The position numbers and the translations under genes were made by a program. 64,000 bases of DNA from Tsukamurella sp. PLM1 (GTDB lineage: Bacteria; Actinomycetota; Actinomycetes; Mycobacteriales; Mycobacteriaceae): NCBI RefSeq assembly GCF_023168325.1, contig NZ_AP025688.1, positions 3,472,001-3,536,000 on the forward strand, read 5' to 3'. The notes beneath the pieces were generated by a model. It made no database searches, had not been told where the DNA came from, and worked only from the letters and a program-made list of their open reading frames with translations. Below are positions 9,218 to 22,050 of the stretch, piece after piece (the stretch's first letter is position 1; each line of letters starts with the position of its first letter).

Positions 9218-10384
9218 TCAGTACGCGACGTTGAGGCCCACCTTCTGGAACTCCTTGAGCTCGCTGTAGCCCGCCTTGGCCATCGACCGCCGCAGGCCGC
9301 CGACCAGGTTGAGCTGGCCGTTCGGCTCGGTCGACGGACCGGTGAGGATCGACTGCAGCGACGGAGACACGCCCTCGGACGCATCGAGTCCGCCCAGCTG
9401 CGCGGGGGCAACTGCGCCGCGGGGCATCGACGGGTGCGCCGCGGCCGACGGCCAGTACCAGCCCTTGCCCGGGGCCTCCGCCGCGATCGCGAGCGGCGCG
9501 CCCAGCATCGTCGCATCGGCGCCGCAGGCGATGGCGCGGGCGACGTCGCCCGAGCTGTAGATGTCGCCGTCGGCGATCACGTGCACGTACCGGCCGCCCG
9601 TCTCGTCAAGGTAGTCCCGACGGGCCGCCGCGGCGTCCGCGATCGCGGTCGCCATCGGCACGCCGATGCCGAGCACCTCGCGGGTCGTCGTGGCGCCCTC
9701 GGCCGAGCCGTAGCCCACGATGACGCCCGCGGCGCCCGTGCGCATCAGGTGCAGCGCGGTGCGGTGATCGCTCACGCCGCCCGCGACCACCGGCACATCG
9801 AGATCGCCGATGAAGGTCTTGAGGTTCAGCGGCTCCCCCGCGGAATCCTCGTTCGAGACGTGCTCGGCGGAGATGATCGTGCCGTGGATGACCAGCAGGT
9901 CGATGCCGGCCTGCACCAGTACCGGAGTGAGTTCGCGGGCCCGCTGCGGCGAGGCGCGCACGGCCACCGTCACCCCCGCGTCCCGCACCCGGCCGACGGA
10001 CGCGGCCAGCAGTTCCGGATCCAGCGGCGAGGCGTGCAGCTCCTGCAGGCGGCGGATCGCCGAGACTCCCGTGATGTCCGACGCCGCGAGCGCTACGACC
10101 TCCTCGAGCTTGGCCTCCGCGTCGCGGTGCCGCGAGAACAGGCCCTCCGCGTTGAGGACCCCGAGGCCGCCCAGCTTGCCGAGCTCGATCGCGAACTCCG
10201 GCGAGCCGATGGCGTCCGTCGGATGCGACAGGATCGGGGTGTCGAAGCGGTACGCATCCAGCTGCCAGCCGGTGGACACCTCCTTCGACGAGCGCGTGCG
10301 CCGCGACGGGACGATGTTGACGTCCTGCAACTCGTAGGTGCGTCGGGCCGTCCGGCCCATGCCGATCTCAACCATGTCGCGCAC
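9218..10384 (-). CDS. guaB3: GuaB3 family IMP dehydrogenase-related protein
   Basis: A 388-residue TIM-barrel protein starting at GTG 10384 ([19 protein letters not shown]). This start is preferred over ATG 10375 because AAAGGA sits nine bases upstream of it. It has the actinobacterial GuaB3 opening, the phosphate-binding region [23 protein letters not shown], and the C-terminal [23 protein letters not shown]. It lacks the CBS pair of GuaB2. Recent work on this family favours a GMP-reductase-type role in some species, but most annotations still say IMP dehydrogenase. It lies 65 bp downstream of guaB2 in the same direction, in the conserved guaB2-guaB3-choD order. Confidence 0.92.
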   Translation of the reverse strand: MRDMVEIGMGRTARRTYELQDVNIVPSRRTRSSKEVSTGWQLDAYRFDTPILSHPTDAIGSPEFAIELGKLGGLGVLNAEGLFSRHRDAEAKLEEVVALAASDITGVSAIRRLQELHASPLDPELLAASVGRVRDAGVTVAVRASPQRARELTPVLVQAGIDLLVIHGTIISAEHVSNEDSAGEPLNLKTFIGDLDVPVVAGGVSDHRTALHLMRTGAAGVIVGYGSAEGATTTREVLGIGVPMATAIADAAAARRDYLDETGGRYVHVIADGDIYSSGDVARAIACGADATMLGAPLAIAAEAPGKGWYWPSAAAHPSMPRGAVAPAQLGGLDASEGVSPSLQSILTGPSTEPNGQLNLVGGLRRSMAKAGYSELKEFQKVGLNVAY

Positions 10385-10449
10385 AGCGCTCAGTCCTTTC
10401 GGGACGTAGACGGGCCGCCGCGGCCGGTGAAGGAGGAAGGCGCGGCCGG

Positions 10450-12464
<2,015 letters not shown>

Positions 12465-12477
12465 CACCCGCACGCAC

Positions 12478-12505
12478 GAAGGCCCCCACCTCGGTGGGGG
12501 CCTTC
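12478..12505. terminator. Hairpin terminator between DUF5319 gene and rsdA
   Basis: CGAAGGCCCCCACC pairs with GGTGGGGGCCTTCG around a tiny loop, directly after the DUF5319 stop at 12464 and just before the end of the converging rsdA gene. It is a long, nearly perfect GC stem that can act in both directions. Confidence 0.8.
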
Positions 12506-12533
12506 GCGTCTCCGGGTTCACGTCATACCGGGT

Positions 12534-13707
12534 TCACGACGATCCGGGCTCCGTCGAAGCCGGCGTCGTGGTGGTGGTCACCGCCGTCGTCGTGGTGGCG
12601 GCGCTCGTCGTGGTCGTCCTCGTGGTCGTCCGCGTCGTGCTCGTCGGCGGCGCCGTGGTCGTCGTTGTCGTCGGCTTCGTGGTGGGCGTCGTCGGCGTGG
12701 GCCGCGGGGTCGTCGACGTCGGGCGCTCCGGGGATTCCATGATGTCCACCGGCGGCGGGGGAAGCGGCACCGTCGTCCCCGGCGGCGGAGGCGGCGTGGT
12801 CGGCTTCGTCGACGACGCGCTGGTCTGCGGCGGCGGCTTGGTCGCCGAGGTGCCCAGGTCGGTGGAGCCCACGGGCATGCCCGCACGAGCCTCCGCTGCA
12901 CGGATCTTCTCCTCGAGCGCGGCACGGTCCTTCGCGTCCTTGACCTTCGCGGCTTCCAGGCGCGCGCTGGCCAGAGCCGTCCGGGCCGCCTCGATGTTGC
13001 TCGAGTCGATCTGCGCACCGGCCTCGCGGATCTGCGCCTTCGCCTCCGAGGTGGCCAGGGTCTGCGAGGCGGCGTCGGAGAACACGACCTCCTTGACGCC
13101 CCACAGCGCACCGTCGGGCTGGGCCGAGTTGACGAGCACCGTGCCGCCACCCAGGATCGCCACCGCGGCCGCAGCCGTACCGGCGATGAGCCCGAAGCGG
13201 CGGTTCCGCCGCGAGGGCGCGGTGCCGATCGCGATCACGCCGCCCTCGTCCGACGGTGCGCCGTCGCCGTGCGATCCGTCCCGAGCCGCGAGCGGTGCGG
13301 TCGTGCGCGGGGGCTTCCCCGCGGCCGCGCCGGCCCCGGTCCGCGGCGGCGAGCAACTCGTCGACGGACGGGCCCGCGGGAACCGGTGTGGTGACGATCT
13401 CGTCGCGCCAGTCGGCGAGGAGCGATGCGAGCGCGAACTCGGCGTGATCCGCAGTGGTCACCGCGCCGCCGGCCGCGAGGGCCTCGATCAGGTCGTCGTC
13501 GCGGCGCACCGCTGCCACGTCGACCGGAGAGCCGTCGTCGGTGACGCGGTCGACGAAACCGGTATCGGCGCCGCTGAAATCGCGCGGGCCACCGGGACGC
13601 ATCGGACGCATCGGCGGCCCCAGACGGTGAGCGGCCGTGCGCTCCGGATCGTTGGGATCGAAGCGCCCGTGATCGTCCCCCGGTTCGCGGGTGCGGTCGT
13701 CGGCCAT
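12534..13707 (-). CDS. rsdA: Anti-sigma-D factor RsdA, one frameshift
   Basis: Begins at ATG 13707, one base after the sigD stop. The N-terminal region contains the short SigD-binding helix pair (DDDLIEALAAGG then ALASLLADWRDEI). In the family this segment holds SigD and is released by ClpXP after membrane proteolysis. The frame breaks near 13335 in a G4 run; adding one G joins it to a segment with a single membrane helix (RRFGLIAGTAAAAVAILGG), an extracytoplasmic helical stretch, and a long Thr/Pro/Ser low-complexity tail to residue about 390. The tail is unusually Thr-rich and may be glycosylated or wall-associated. The operon partner is sigD. Confidence 0.82.
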
Positions 13708-13708
13708 G

Positions 13709-14280
13709 TCAGTTCTCACCTTCTTTCACGATCTGGTTCTTCAGCTTGGCCAGCGCTCGATGCTGAGCGACGCGGACGGCACCGGCGGTGCCGCCCACCG
13801 CCTCCGCGGTCTCCTCGGCCGACAGGCCGACGACCACGCGGAGGATCAGGATCTCGCGCTGCTTCTCGGGGAGCGTGCTGAGCAGCCGGGCCATCTGGCG
13901 GCTCGCCTCCGAGGCGAGCGCGTTGCCTTCTGGTCCGCCGTCCAGTGACGCTCTCTCTGGGATCTCGCCGACGGGGTCCGATTTGTTACGCGAGGCGCTG
14001 CGGAACCCGTCCGCGACCTTGTGCGCGGCGATGCCGTACACGAAGGCCATGAACGGTCGCCCCTGGTCCTCGTACCGAGGCAGGGCCGTCATCACAGCCA
14101 TGCAGACCTCCTGCGCGATGTCTTCCGCCGACAGCGAGTGACGCTCGCCACCCCCACCCGGGCACGGCAGTACCGCACGACCAGAGGCCGAATGGTGTCG
14201 AGTACGTCTGCGAGCGCGGACCTGTCGCCGCGCGCTGCCTCGCGCACGGCCCGGTCGAGCTCCTCACCTGTCAGATTCAT
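13709..14280 (-). CDS. sigD: ECF sigma factor SigD, one frameshift
   Basis: About 190 residues from ATG 14280 (MNLTGEELDRAVREAARG). The N-terminal region-2 start and RPLVVRYCRARVG are followed, after a break near 14147, by SAEDIAQEVCMAVMTALPRYEDQG, the region 2.3-2.4 core. Region 4 has PEKQREILILRVVVGLSAEETAEAVG with its helix-turn-helix. Restoring one G in the coding strand at the break gives the normal GERH junction. In mycobacteria SigD controls ribosomal and lipid genes in starvation and is held by RsdA. The order sigD-rsdA is as in Rv3414c-Rv3413c. Confidence 0.88.
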
Positions 14281-14300
14281 CGCCAGCCTGCATCCTGCCG

Positions 14301-15173
14301 TTACCGTGCCAGTTCCGCGCCATCACGAATCCACTTCGCTTCCACAGCAACGGCGTCGCGCACGAATGCCTCCCCCTGCCCGTCTGCCGACAACACTTCC
14401 ATCAGTTTCGCACCGGCCCACTGTAGTGGATTCAGCCCGCTCTCCGCGGCGACGCAGTACGCCTCCGCCACCAGCGCGCGGCTCCGGTCGGAATCGCCCA
14501 CGACCATCGCGGCCGATCCCGCGATGAGCAGCGTCTTCGCGTGGTGGCGCGGGCGTCCGAGGCCGGGATCCGCGGCAAGCAGCCCCGCCACCGCGTCCGC
14601 GCCCCCGCGAGGTCTCCCGAGTACACCGCCAGCTCGGCCGACACCCAGTCCCGGCGCAGACGGGCCGGGCACCGTCCACCACGGTTCCGAGCCCGACGGT
14701 CCGCCGCCGACCAGCACGGATGCCCGGTCGGCCGGCGCGGCGAGGAATTCGTCGGCCCGCTCCAGGAGGCGCCGGGCGAGGGCGTAGCGGCCGGTGCCCA
14801 GGGCGTCCGCCGCGAGCCCCACCGCCGCGTCGACGCACGAAGCCACAGTCAAAGAAGATTTCGGTTGTTCTGACATCGCCAGCGCAAGCGCGGCCCCGTC
14901 GGGACCGGAGGCAGCGCGATGCCTGCCGGACTGGCGCAGCATGGAGGCCTCGAGGCAGCGGGCGCCGGAGGCGAACGGCCCGTCGGCGATGGCGGACGTG
15001 AGCGACCGCGCGGCCGCGAACCGGCCGCGCCCCGCGAGTGCGACGGCGCGCAGCCACGTCCGGCCCGCGGGCGACGCCGCGGGCCCCACCGGGCCCCCGT
15101 CCGCGCCGAACGCCGCCGCCAGCAGGTCCGCGTCCGATCGGTCCCGGCGGCGCCCCGCGTGTCCAGTTTCCAA
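14301..15173 (-). CDS. Rv3415c-like helical repeat protein
   Basis: About 290 residues, Ala-rich and helical with a TPR-like rhythm (LAGRGRFAAARSLTSAI; LGTGRYALARRLLERAD). TTG 15173 is supported as start by GGAAGG eight bases upstream. The frame is open throughout, but residues at about 14605-14670 read as nonsense. In the neighbouring frame the same DNA gives RLRRDWVSAELAVYSGDLAG, so two compensating indels are likely. It has the same position as Rv3415c, upstream of sigD and divergent from whiB3. The function is unknown; helical repeats suggest a protein-binding role. Confidence 0.7.
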   Translation of the reverse strand: METGHAGRRRDRSDADLLAAAFGADGGPVGPAASPAGRTWLRAVALAGRGRFAAARSLTSAIADGPFASGARCLEASMLRQSGRHRAASGPDGAALALAMSEQPKSSLTVASCVDAAVGLAADALGTGRYALARRLLERADEFLAAPADRASVLVGGGPSGSEPWWTVPGPSAPGLGVGRAGGVLGRPRGGADAVAGLLAADPGLGRPRHHAKTLLIAGSAAMVVGDSDRSRALVAEAYCVAAESGLNPLQWAGAKLMEVLSADGQGEAFVRDAVAVEAKWIRDGAELAR

Positions 15174-15547
15174 AGATTTAACCTTCCAGGATTTGCAGCC
15201 CTATAACGAGCACGGGACGGTGGCGCCCGCGGGTTACGTTACTCGTACGTAAAGGAATCTCCGCGACTTCGCCAACCTCCCACCGGGGCCACAGCCCCGT
15301 CCGGGCGCCGCAACACATCACCTGAACTGCGCATTTGCGGCAAACGTTCGCCGGCTTCGCAGTCGCAACGACGTTGTCTATATGTGCGGATCAATGAACA
15401 CAATGTTAATTCTCCGGCTGATTCAGGCCCCCCGGTAATCATTGGCGATGGGTTGACCTTCGTCTGGCGAATTGCCTACGGTGAAGGCGCGAGAGGAACA
15501 ACGACGTTTCCACGCCCGCGACGAACGCCGAGTGTATGGAGAATGCG
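15174..15547. promoter_or_regulatory. 374-bp divergent region with a candidate whiB3 promoter
   Basis: This is one of the longest gene-free stretches in the window and is AT-richer than its surroundings, fitting the long leader known for whiB3 genes. On the plus strand TTGACC at 15453-15458 is followed after 18 bp by TACGGT at 15477-15482, a plausible housekeeping promoter about 60 bp before the start codon. The part nearer 15330-15420 has several TT/AA-rich patches (TTGTCTATATGTG, ACACAATGTTAATT) that could bind regulators. I see no small gene in it. Confidence 0.5.
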
Positions 15548-15850
15548 ATGCCTCAACCCAACGAACTCCCCGGCCCCAACGCCGACTTCTGGGACTGGCA
15601 GATGCACGGGGTGTGCCGGGGCGTCGACAGTTCGGTGTTCTTCCATCCGGACGGCGAGCGCGGCCGAGCCCGTGCCCAGCGCGAGCGGCGCGCCAAGGAA
15701 CTGTGCCGCACCTGTCCCGTTCTCGCCCAGTGCCGCAGCCACGCGATCGCCGTCGCCGAGCCGTACGGCATCTGGGGCGGACTGTCGGAGTCGGAGCGCG
15801 CGGCCCTCGCCGCGAAGACCCGGGTGAAGCCGAGCCGGATCGCCGGCTGA
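15548..15850 (+). CDS. whiB3: Redox-sensing Wbl regulator WhiB3
   Basis: A 100-residue WhiB3 starting at ATG 15548 with GGAG six bases upstream; an in-frame ATG at 15536 is less well placed. The four Fe-S cysteines are at 23, 53, 56 and 62, the spacing of M. tuberculosis WhiB3. The sigma-binding loop GIWGGLSESER and a basic C-terminus are present. In mycobacteria WhiB3 senses O2/NO through a 4Fe-4S cluster and regulates lipid anabolism and redox balance together with region 4 of the primary sigma factor. Its place opposite the Rv3415c homologue and next to groEL1 confirms orthology. Confidence 0.95.
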   Translation: MPQPNELPGPNADFWDWQMHGVCRGVDSSVFFHPDGERGRARAQRERRAKELCRTCPVLAQCRSHAIAVAEPYGIWGGLSESERAALAAKTRVKPSRIAG

Positions 15851-15867
15851 CGCCCCGCCACGAACAA

Positions 15868-15893
15868 GCGCCCCCGACCGGACGGTCGGGCGC
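15868..15893. terminator. Hairpin between whiB3 and groEL1
   Basis: GCGCCCCCGACCG and CGGTCGGGCGC pair, with one bulge, across a short loop. The hairpin is 17 bp after the whiB3 stop and 17 bp before the groEL1 stop, so it can end both converging transcripts. Confidence 0.7.
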
Positions 15894-15909
15894 TGCTCGT
15901 GACGCGGGA

Positions 15910-17526
<1,617 letters not shown>

Positions 17527-17538
17527 TTAGATACGGCC

Positions 17539-17566
17539 GGACCGCCCCGCCTGAGCGGGGCGGTCC
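17539..17566 (-). terminator. Hairpin between groES and groEL1
   Basis: GGACCGCCCCGC at 17539-17550 and its exact complement at 17555-17566 form a 12-bp stem with a CTGA loop in the 70-bp intercistronic space. It could attenuate or process the groES-groEL1 message so that groES is made in excess. Confidence 0.6.
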
Positions 17567-17587
17567 GAAGTCGCACGATCGCGCGGG

Positions 17588-17887
17588 TTACTTGCCGATG
17601 ACCGCGAGGACATCGCGCGAGCTGAGCACCAGGTACTCCTCGCCGTTGTAGTTGAACTCGGTGCCGCCGTACTTGCTGAACAGCACGGTGTCGCCCTCGT
17701 TGATGCCGGTGGGGACGCGGTTGCCCTGCTCGGTCACGCGGCCCTCGCCCACGGCGACGACGGTGCCGGTCTGCGGCTTCTCCTTGGCGGTGTCCGGGAT
17801 GACCAGACCCGACGCGGTGGTGGTCTCGGCCTCGGTGGCCTTGACCAGGATCTTGTCGTCAAGCGGCTTGATGTTCACGCTTGCCAC
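17588..17887 (-). CDS. groES: 10-kDa co-chaperonin GroES
   Basis: A 99-residue GroES starting at GTG 17887 ([16 protein letters not shown]), six bases after a GGAGG. The in-frame extension to 18001 is rejected because it lacks a ribosome site and family similarity. The mobile loop ([20 protein letters not shown]) and the roof region are intact. It caps GroEL rings during ATP-driven folding. The CIRCE element about 115 bp upstream indicates HrcA heat-shock control of groES and groEL1 together. Confidence 0.96.
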   Translation of the reverse strand: MASVNIKPLDDKILVKATEAETTTASGLVIPDTAKEKPQTGTVVAVGEGRVTEQGNRVPTGINEGDTVLFSKYGGTEFNYNGEEYLVLSSRDVLAVIGK

Positions 17888-18001
17888 AGTTCGCCTCCAT
17901 GTAGGGGTATCGGTGTCATGTTGTTCTCTGGCCCGAAAAGTCACAGCCGTCGTCGCGGGTGCCGGCGTCACCTTGTGCGGCCGGGTGGCCGCACGAACCA
18001 C

Positions 18002-18028
18002 TTAGCACTCTACCCACGTGAGTGCTAG
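18002..18028 (-). promoter_or_regulatory. CIRCE operator for HrcA upstream of groES
   Basis: TTAGCACTC at 18002-18010, a nine-base spacer, and GAGTGCTAG at 18020-18028 match the CIRCE consensus (TTAGCACTC-N9-GAGTGCTAA) except for the last base. A third half-site, TAGCACTC, overlaps the right arm so that GAGTGCTAGCACTC forms a second, compact palindrome at 18020-18033. Confidence 0.92.
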
Positions 18029-18153
18029 CACTCAAGGTGTGGGTCGAAACACTCGATCCGGGCATCGGCCGCGGCCGCGACGGGGCGCGCCGAACCGCCT
18101 CGCTTACCTTCGAGGTAATCGACGGTCCGCCCCGACCCGCGCACACTCGTCCC

Positions 18154-18606
18154 ATGACGACGAACACCGCTGCCACGGACCCTCTCGCCCCCGCGTTCAC
18201 CGCGCTCGCCGCAGGCCGCGTCGCCTGGGGCGTCGCCGCCGTCCTCGCGCCGCGAGCGAACCTGCGCGCCGCCGGAACGCCCCAGCTGGCCTCGCCGCAC
18301 ACCGACTACCTGATCGGGGTGTTCGGGGTGCGGGCCCTCGCGATCGGCGTCGGCTATCTCACCGGCGACGGCGCGACCCGGGCCCGGTGGCGCCGGCTGG
18401 GGCTGCTCGTCGACGTCGTGGACACGGTGAACGGGGCGGTCCGGCTGTCCGCGACCGAGGACCCCGGGGTGCGCCGGGCCGGCCGGCTGATGGTGGCCGC
18501 GACGGGCGCCTACGCGACGATCGGCCTGGCCGACGCCGCATGGCAGCTGGTGCGCTCCCGTCAGGCGGCGGGCCGGCGGCCGGGGCGGTCCGACCGGGCG
18601 GCGTAG
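18154..18606 (+). CDS. DUF4267-like small membrane protein
   Basis: A 150-residue protein from ATG 18154 (MTTNTAATDPLAPAF). It has about four hydrophobic segments and short charged loops such as DGATRARWRRLGLLVDVVD. The pattern resembles DUF4267-type integral membrane proteins, but I am not certain of the family. Its 3' end overlaps the converging DUF2339 gene by about 46 bp. The function is unknown. Confidence 0.6.
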   Translation: MTTNTAATDPLAPAFTALAAGRVAWGVAAVLAPRANLRAAGTPQLASPHTDYLIGVFGVRALAIGVGYLTGDGATRARWRRLGLLVDVVDTVNGAVRLSATEDPGVRRAGRLMVAATGAYATIGLADAAWQLVRSRQAAGRRPGRSDRAA

Positions 18607-20379
18607 ACCGCGCCGACCCCGAGCAGGATCACGCCGACCACCAGGAACGCCGCGACGCGCACCACCCCGTCGAGCGCGGCCAGGTCGAACAGGAAGAGCT
18701 TGGCGACGGCGGCGCCGATCATCGCCAGGCCCGCGACAGTGGCCACCGCCCCGCCCGCGACGCGCCGCTGCAGCAGGAGGACGGCCCCCGTCGCGATCCA
18801 CAACACGGTGGCTGCGCCGTGGCCCAGCGCATCCCCTCGGCGCCGGCCACGGCGTACCCGGCGTTGGCGAGCAGCGCCGTGACGGCACCCAGCGCGGCGA
18901 TCCCGCCGGCGACGCCGAACACCGGTCGCAGCTCGTCCGGCAGCAGGGGCAGCAGCCGCCACACCGCGACCACGGCGAAGACCAGCGCGAGCGCCGACGC
19001 CGCCACGGCCGGCGCGGTCCCCGCGCCGTAGCGCCCCGCGCGATCGATCTCGATCACCGTCGGCGCGAACCGGGCGAGCGCGACCAGCAGGCCCACAGCC
19101 CCGAGCCCGGCCCCGCCCAGCAGCCCGACGGTGCGCGGCCCGACGCCAGCAGAGCGGCCGCGCCGAGCACGAGCACGATCGCCGCGAACCACACCGCGGG
19201 CGCGGCGACGGCGGTCCCGATCAGCGCGGCGAACGCCGCGACGCCGAACCACACCGCGCGGACCGAGGCGTTCGTGCCGGGCAGCAGGCCGAGGGCCACC
19301 GTCGACGCCACGAGGGCGAGCGCCGCGCCGGCCGCGGCCCAGTCGGGCGCGCCGATCGCGGCGAGCAGCACCGGCGTCACGGTGACGATGCCGGCGGAGA
19401 CGAGCGGCCAGGACCGGCCGGCGCGGGCCGCGCCGTCGGCGGCGGCGAGCAGACCGATGGTGGCGCCGAGGACGGTGCCACCCAGGATCGGCAGGGCGTC
19501 GGCGGGCCCCGCGGCCAGCGCCAGCACCGCGAGGGTGACGGATGTGCCGGACGCGCGCACCACGTGCAGCCACGGCCACGCCGACGGCCGGGAGATCCCG
19601 AGCGACGCGATCGCCAGGATCAGGGTGAATCCGCCGAGCAGGTAGCCGTCGTCGGCGAGCGGCGGGGCCAGCACGTACGTCGGCGCGAACAGCGCCACTC
19701 CGAGCCACTGCGAGCGCCACCGGGCGGCCAGCGCCAGCCCGCCGAGCGCGATCAGCCCGGCGAGGGCGAGCCCGATCGTCGGGTGCACCCAGTGGTAGAT
19801 CCCCGTCACCGCGACGGTGTCGAGGTAGGCGGCCGCGACGCCGGTCGCCACGAGCGCCGCGGCCCCGGTGCGCCCGCCGGGCCGTCCGCGCAGCCACACG
19901 CCGGCGCCGAACAGCCCGGTCGCGAGGGCGGCGCCCAGGCCGACGCGCACCGCGGGGCCGAGCAGCCCCGCCTGCGCGGCGAGGACCAGCAGGAACGCCA
20001 CGCCGATCAGGGTGACGAGCACGCCCGCCCCGGCCAGCACGCGGGCCACGGTGAACGCGGGAGGCTTCGCCGGGCGGGGCGCGAGCGGGGGCCGGCCGGG
20101 CGCCGGCCGGAACGGGATCGGCGCCGCGGGGCGGAGCGGGACCGGCGCCGCGGGGCGGAGCGGGACCGGCGCCGGCGGCGGCCCCGCGGGAGCCGCGACC
20201 CGGCGGGGCGCGGCGGAGGTCAGGAGCACGGGGGCCACCGGGCGGGCGATCTCGCCGAGCTGGGCCTGCATCCACTGCAGGCGCTTGACGGTGATGTCGA
20301 GTTCGCCCGCGATCCGGGCGATCCGGGCGTCCGGCGTGAACGCGTTCGGCGCGTTGTACGAGGGAGTGTTCTGAGGCAT
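18561..20379 (-). CDS. DUF2339-type polytopic membrane protein, two frameshifts
   Basis: Starts at ATG 20379 (MPQNTPSYNAPNAF). It has an amphipathic N-terminal helix, then a Pro/Ala/Arg-rich linker with a short tandem repeat, then about 14 or more hydrophobic helices over roughly 500 residues. That is the layout of DUF2339 membrane proteins of unknown function. The frame breaks near 19140 and near 18834, each at a G run of the coding strand, and one added G at each place restores a single chain of about 607 residues ending YAARSDRPGRRPAA. Some DUF2339 proteins are thought to act in the envelope, but nothing here shows a substrate. Confidence 0.68.
20104..20172. repeat. 24-bp tandem repeat coding for a Pro-rich linker
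   Basis: A unit of about 24 bp beginning GCGGAGCGGGACCGGCGCC is repeated nearly perfectly two to three times inside the DUF2339 gene. It encodes repeated PLRPAAP-type octapeptides. It is probably a slippage-prone linker and not a separate element. Confidence 0.6.
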
Positions 20380-20426
20380 ACCCCTACGCTGCCGCGCCGG
20401 GATTCGGCACGGCAGCGTAGGACTAC

Positions 20427-21989
20427 TCAGTCGTGGGCGGTACTTCCCGCACCCGCGTTCGCCGAGGACGGTTCCGGGCGCGACGGTGCGGCACCGTCGG
20501 ACTTGGACGGGCGCGACAAGGCCAGGACCGACACCGTGCCGGCGAGGCCGACGAGGGTGAGCCCCACGACGACCGCGATGGCGGTGGTCATGCCGGGCAG
20601 CAGCTGCCCGGGCTCGGAATGCGATCCCGCGCTCGTGGTGATCGCGGTGACGACAGCCATCATCACAGCGCCGCCCACCTGGATGAAGGTGTTGAGGAGG
20701 CCGGAGGCGAGGCCCTGTTCGTCGTCGTCCACGCCCTCGGTGGCCTGCGAGTTGACGGCCGGGAAGGTGAGGGCGAAGCCCACGCCGAGCAGCAGGATCG
20801 TCGGGAACAGGAACAGCCAGTAGCTGGCGCCGGCCTCCGCGCGGAGGAACCAGACGTACGCGCCGAGGAAGGCCGCGAGGCCGATGGCGACGAGGACGGT
20901 GCTGTTCACGCGGTCGAGCACGGCGTCGATCTTGGTGGCCGAGGCCACCACCAGCAGGCCCGCGGGCAGGAACGCGAGCGACATCGCGACCGGGCTCCAG
21001 CCCAGGGAGTCCTGGACGTAGAGCGTGACCAGGAACTGGAAGGCCGCGTAGCCGCCGAACATGACGAAGCCGGCGAGGTTGGCGTGCACCAGCCGGACGG
21101 AGCGCAGGATGCCCAGCCGGACCAGCGGGTGCCGGTGCTTGGCCTCGATGACGACGAAGGCCACCGCGAGCAGCGCGGACACCGCGAACAGGACGAGCAC
21201 CGTGGGCGAGGCCCAGCCGAGGTGGGGCGCCTGGACCACCGTGTAGACGAGGATCAGGAGCGCGCCGGTCGAGGTGAGGGCCCCGGCCACGTCGAACCGC
21301 GCCAGCGCGAAGCGCTCCGACGGTGCCGTGTGCGGGATGACCTTCCACCCCAGGAACACCAGGGCGAGCGCGATCGGGCCCGGGAAGAGCAGGGTCAGCC
21401 GGTAGGAGACCTCGGTGAGCAGGCCGCCGAACACGAGCCCCATCGAGAAGCCGGAGGCGCCGGCCACCGTGTAGATGGAGAAGGCCTTGTTGCGGGCGGG
21501 CCCCTCGGCGAAGGTCGTGGTGATGATGGACAGGCCGGCGGGCACGGTGAACGCGGCCGCCACGCCCTTGACGAAGCGCAGCGCGATGAGCGCGGCGGGC
21601 AGGTCGACGAAGGCGGTGGCGACGGAGGCCACGCCGAAGACGAGGACGGCGCCGAGGAAGACCGGGCGACGGCCGATCAGGTCGGCCGCGCGGCCGCCGA
21701 GGAGCAGCAGGCCGCCGTAGCCGAGCACGTAGCCGGAGACGATCCACTGCAGCGCGGACGGATCCATGCCCAGCGCGGATTTGATGGAGGGCAGCGCCAC
21801 GCCGACCATCGAGATGTCGAGGGCGTCGAGGAACAGCGCGCCGCAGAGGACGAGCAGCAGGAGCCAGGTCCGGGACGTCCATCCGGACGGGGTGGTGACG
21901 TGGAGTTCCGCCCTCCCGGGGGCCGGGTTCGACGGTGCTGTCGGGGGTTCGTGTGTCGTGGTCACGTCCGGAACTTTATGCGCATGCAT
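20427..21989 (-). CDS. MFS drug:H+ antiporter, DHA2/EmrB-QacA type
   Basis: A 520-residue transporter with 14 predicted membrane helices and the DHA2 motifs LDISMVGVALPSI (motif D1) and GGRAADLIGRRPVFL (motif A, loop 2-3). The N-terminus is uncertain: ATG 21989 (MHAHKVPDV) or GTG 21963 (MTTTHEPP). It shares a 61-bp promoter gap with a divergent MarR gene, the usual arrangement for a repressor-controlled efflux pump. The substrates cannot be predicted. The 3' end contains two octamers of the over-represented word in inverted order. Confidence 0.88.
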   Translation of the reverse strand: MHAHKVPDVTTTHEPPTAPSNPAPGRAELHVTTPSGWTSRTWLLLLVLCGALFLDALDISMVGVALPSIKSALGMDPSALQWIVSGYVLGYGGLLLLGGRAADLIGRRPVFLGAVLVFGVASVATAFVDLPAALIALRFVKGVAAAFTVPAGLSIITTTFAEGPARNKAFSIYTVAGASGFSMGLVFGGLLTEVSYRLTLLFPGPIALALVFLGWKVIPHTAPSERFALARFDVAGALTSTGALLILVYTVVQAPHLGWASPTVLVLFAVSALLAVAFVVIEAKHRHPLVRLGILRSVRLVHANLAGFVMFGGYAAFQFLVTLYVQDSLGWSPVAMSLAFLPAGLLVVASATKIDAVLDRVNSTVLVAIGLAAFLGAYVWFLRAEAGASYWLFLFPTILLLGVGFALTFPAVNSQATEGVDDDEQGLASGLLNTFIQVGGAVMMAVVTAITTSAGSHSEPGQLLPGMTTAIAVVVGLTLVGLAGTVSVLALSRPSKSDGAAPSRPEPSSANAGAGSTAHD

Positions 21990-22050
21990 TCAATGTGTCT
22001 ACATTTATTTCTCAGGAATATTTTGCACCCGTCCGGTGTAGACTGCGGAC
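21990..22050. promoter_or_regulatory. Divergent MFS/MarR promoter with palindromic operator
   Basis: This AT-rich 61-bp gap contains AATGTGTCTACATT, a palindrome with five-base arms, at about 21992-22005. TGTAGAC recurs in the opposite orientation near 22036. Paired TGTAGAC boxes next to a MarR gene suggest MarR binding over both promoters. Confidence 0.5.
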
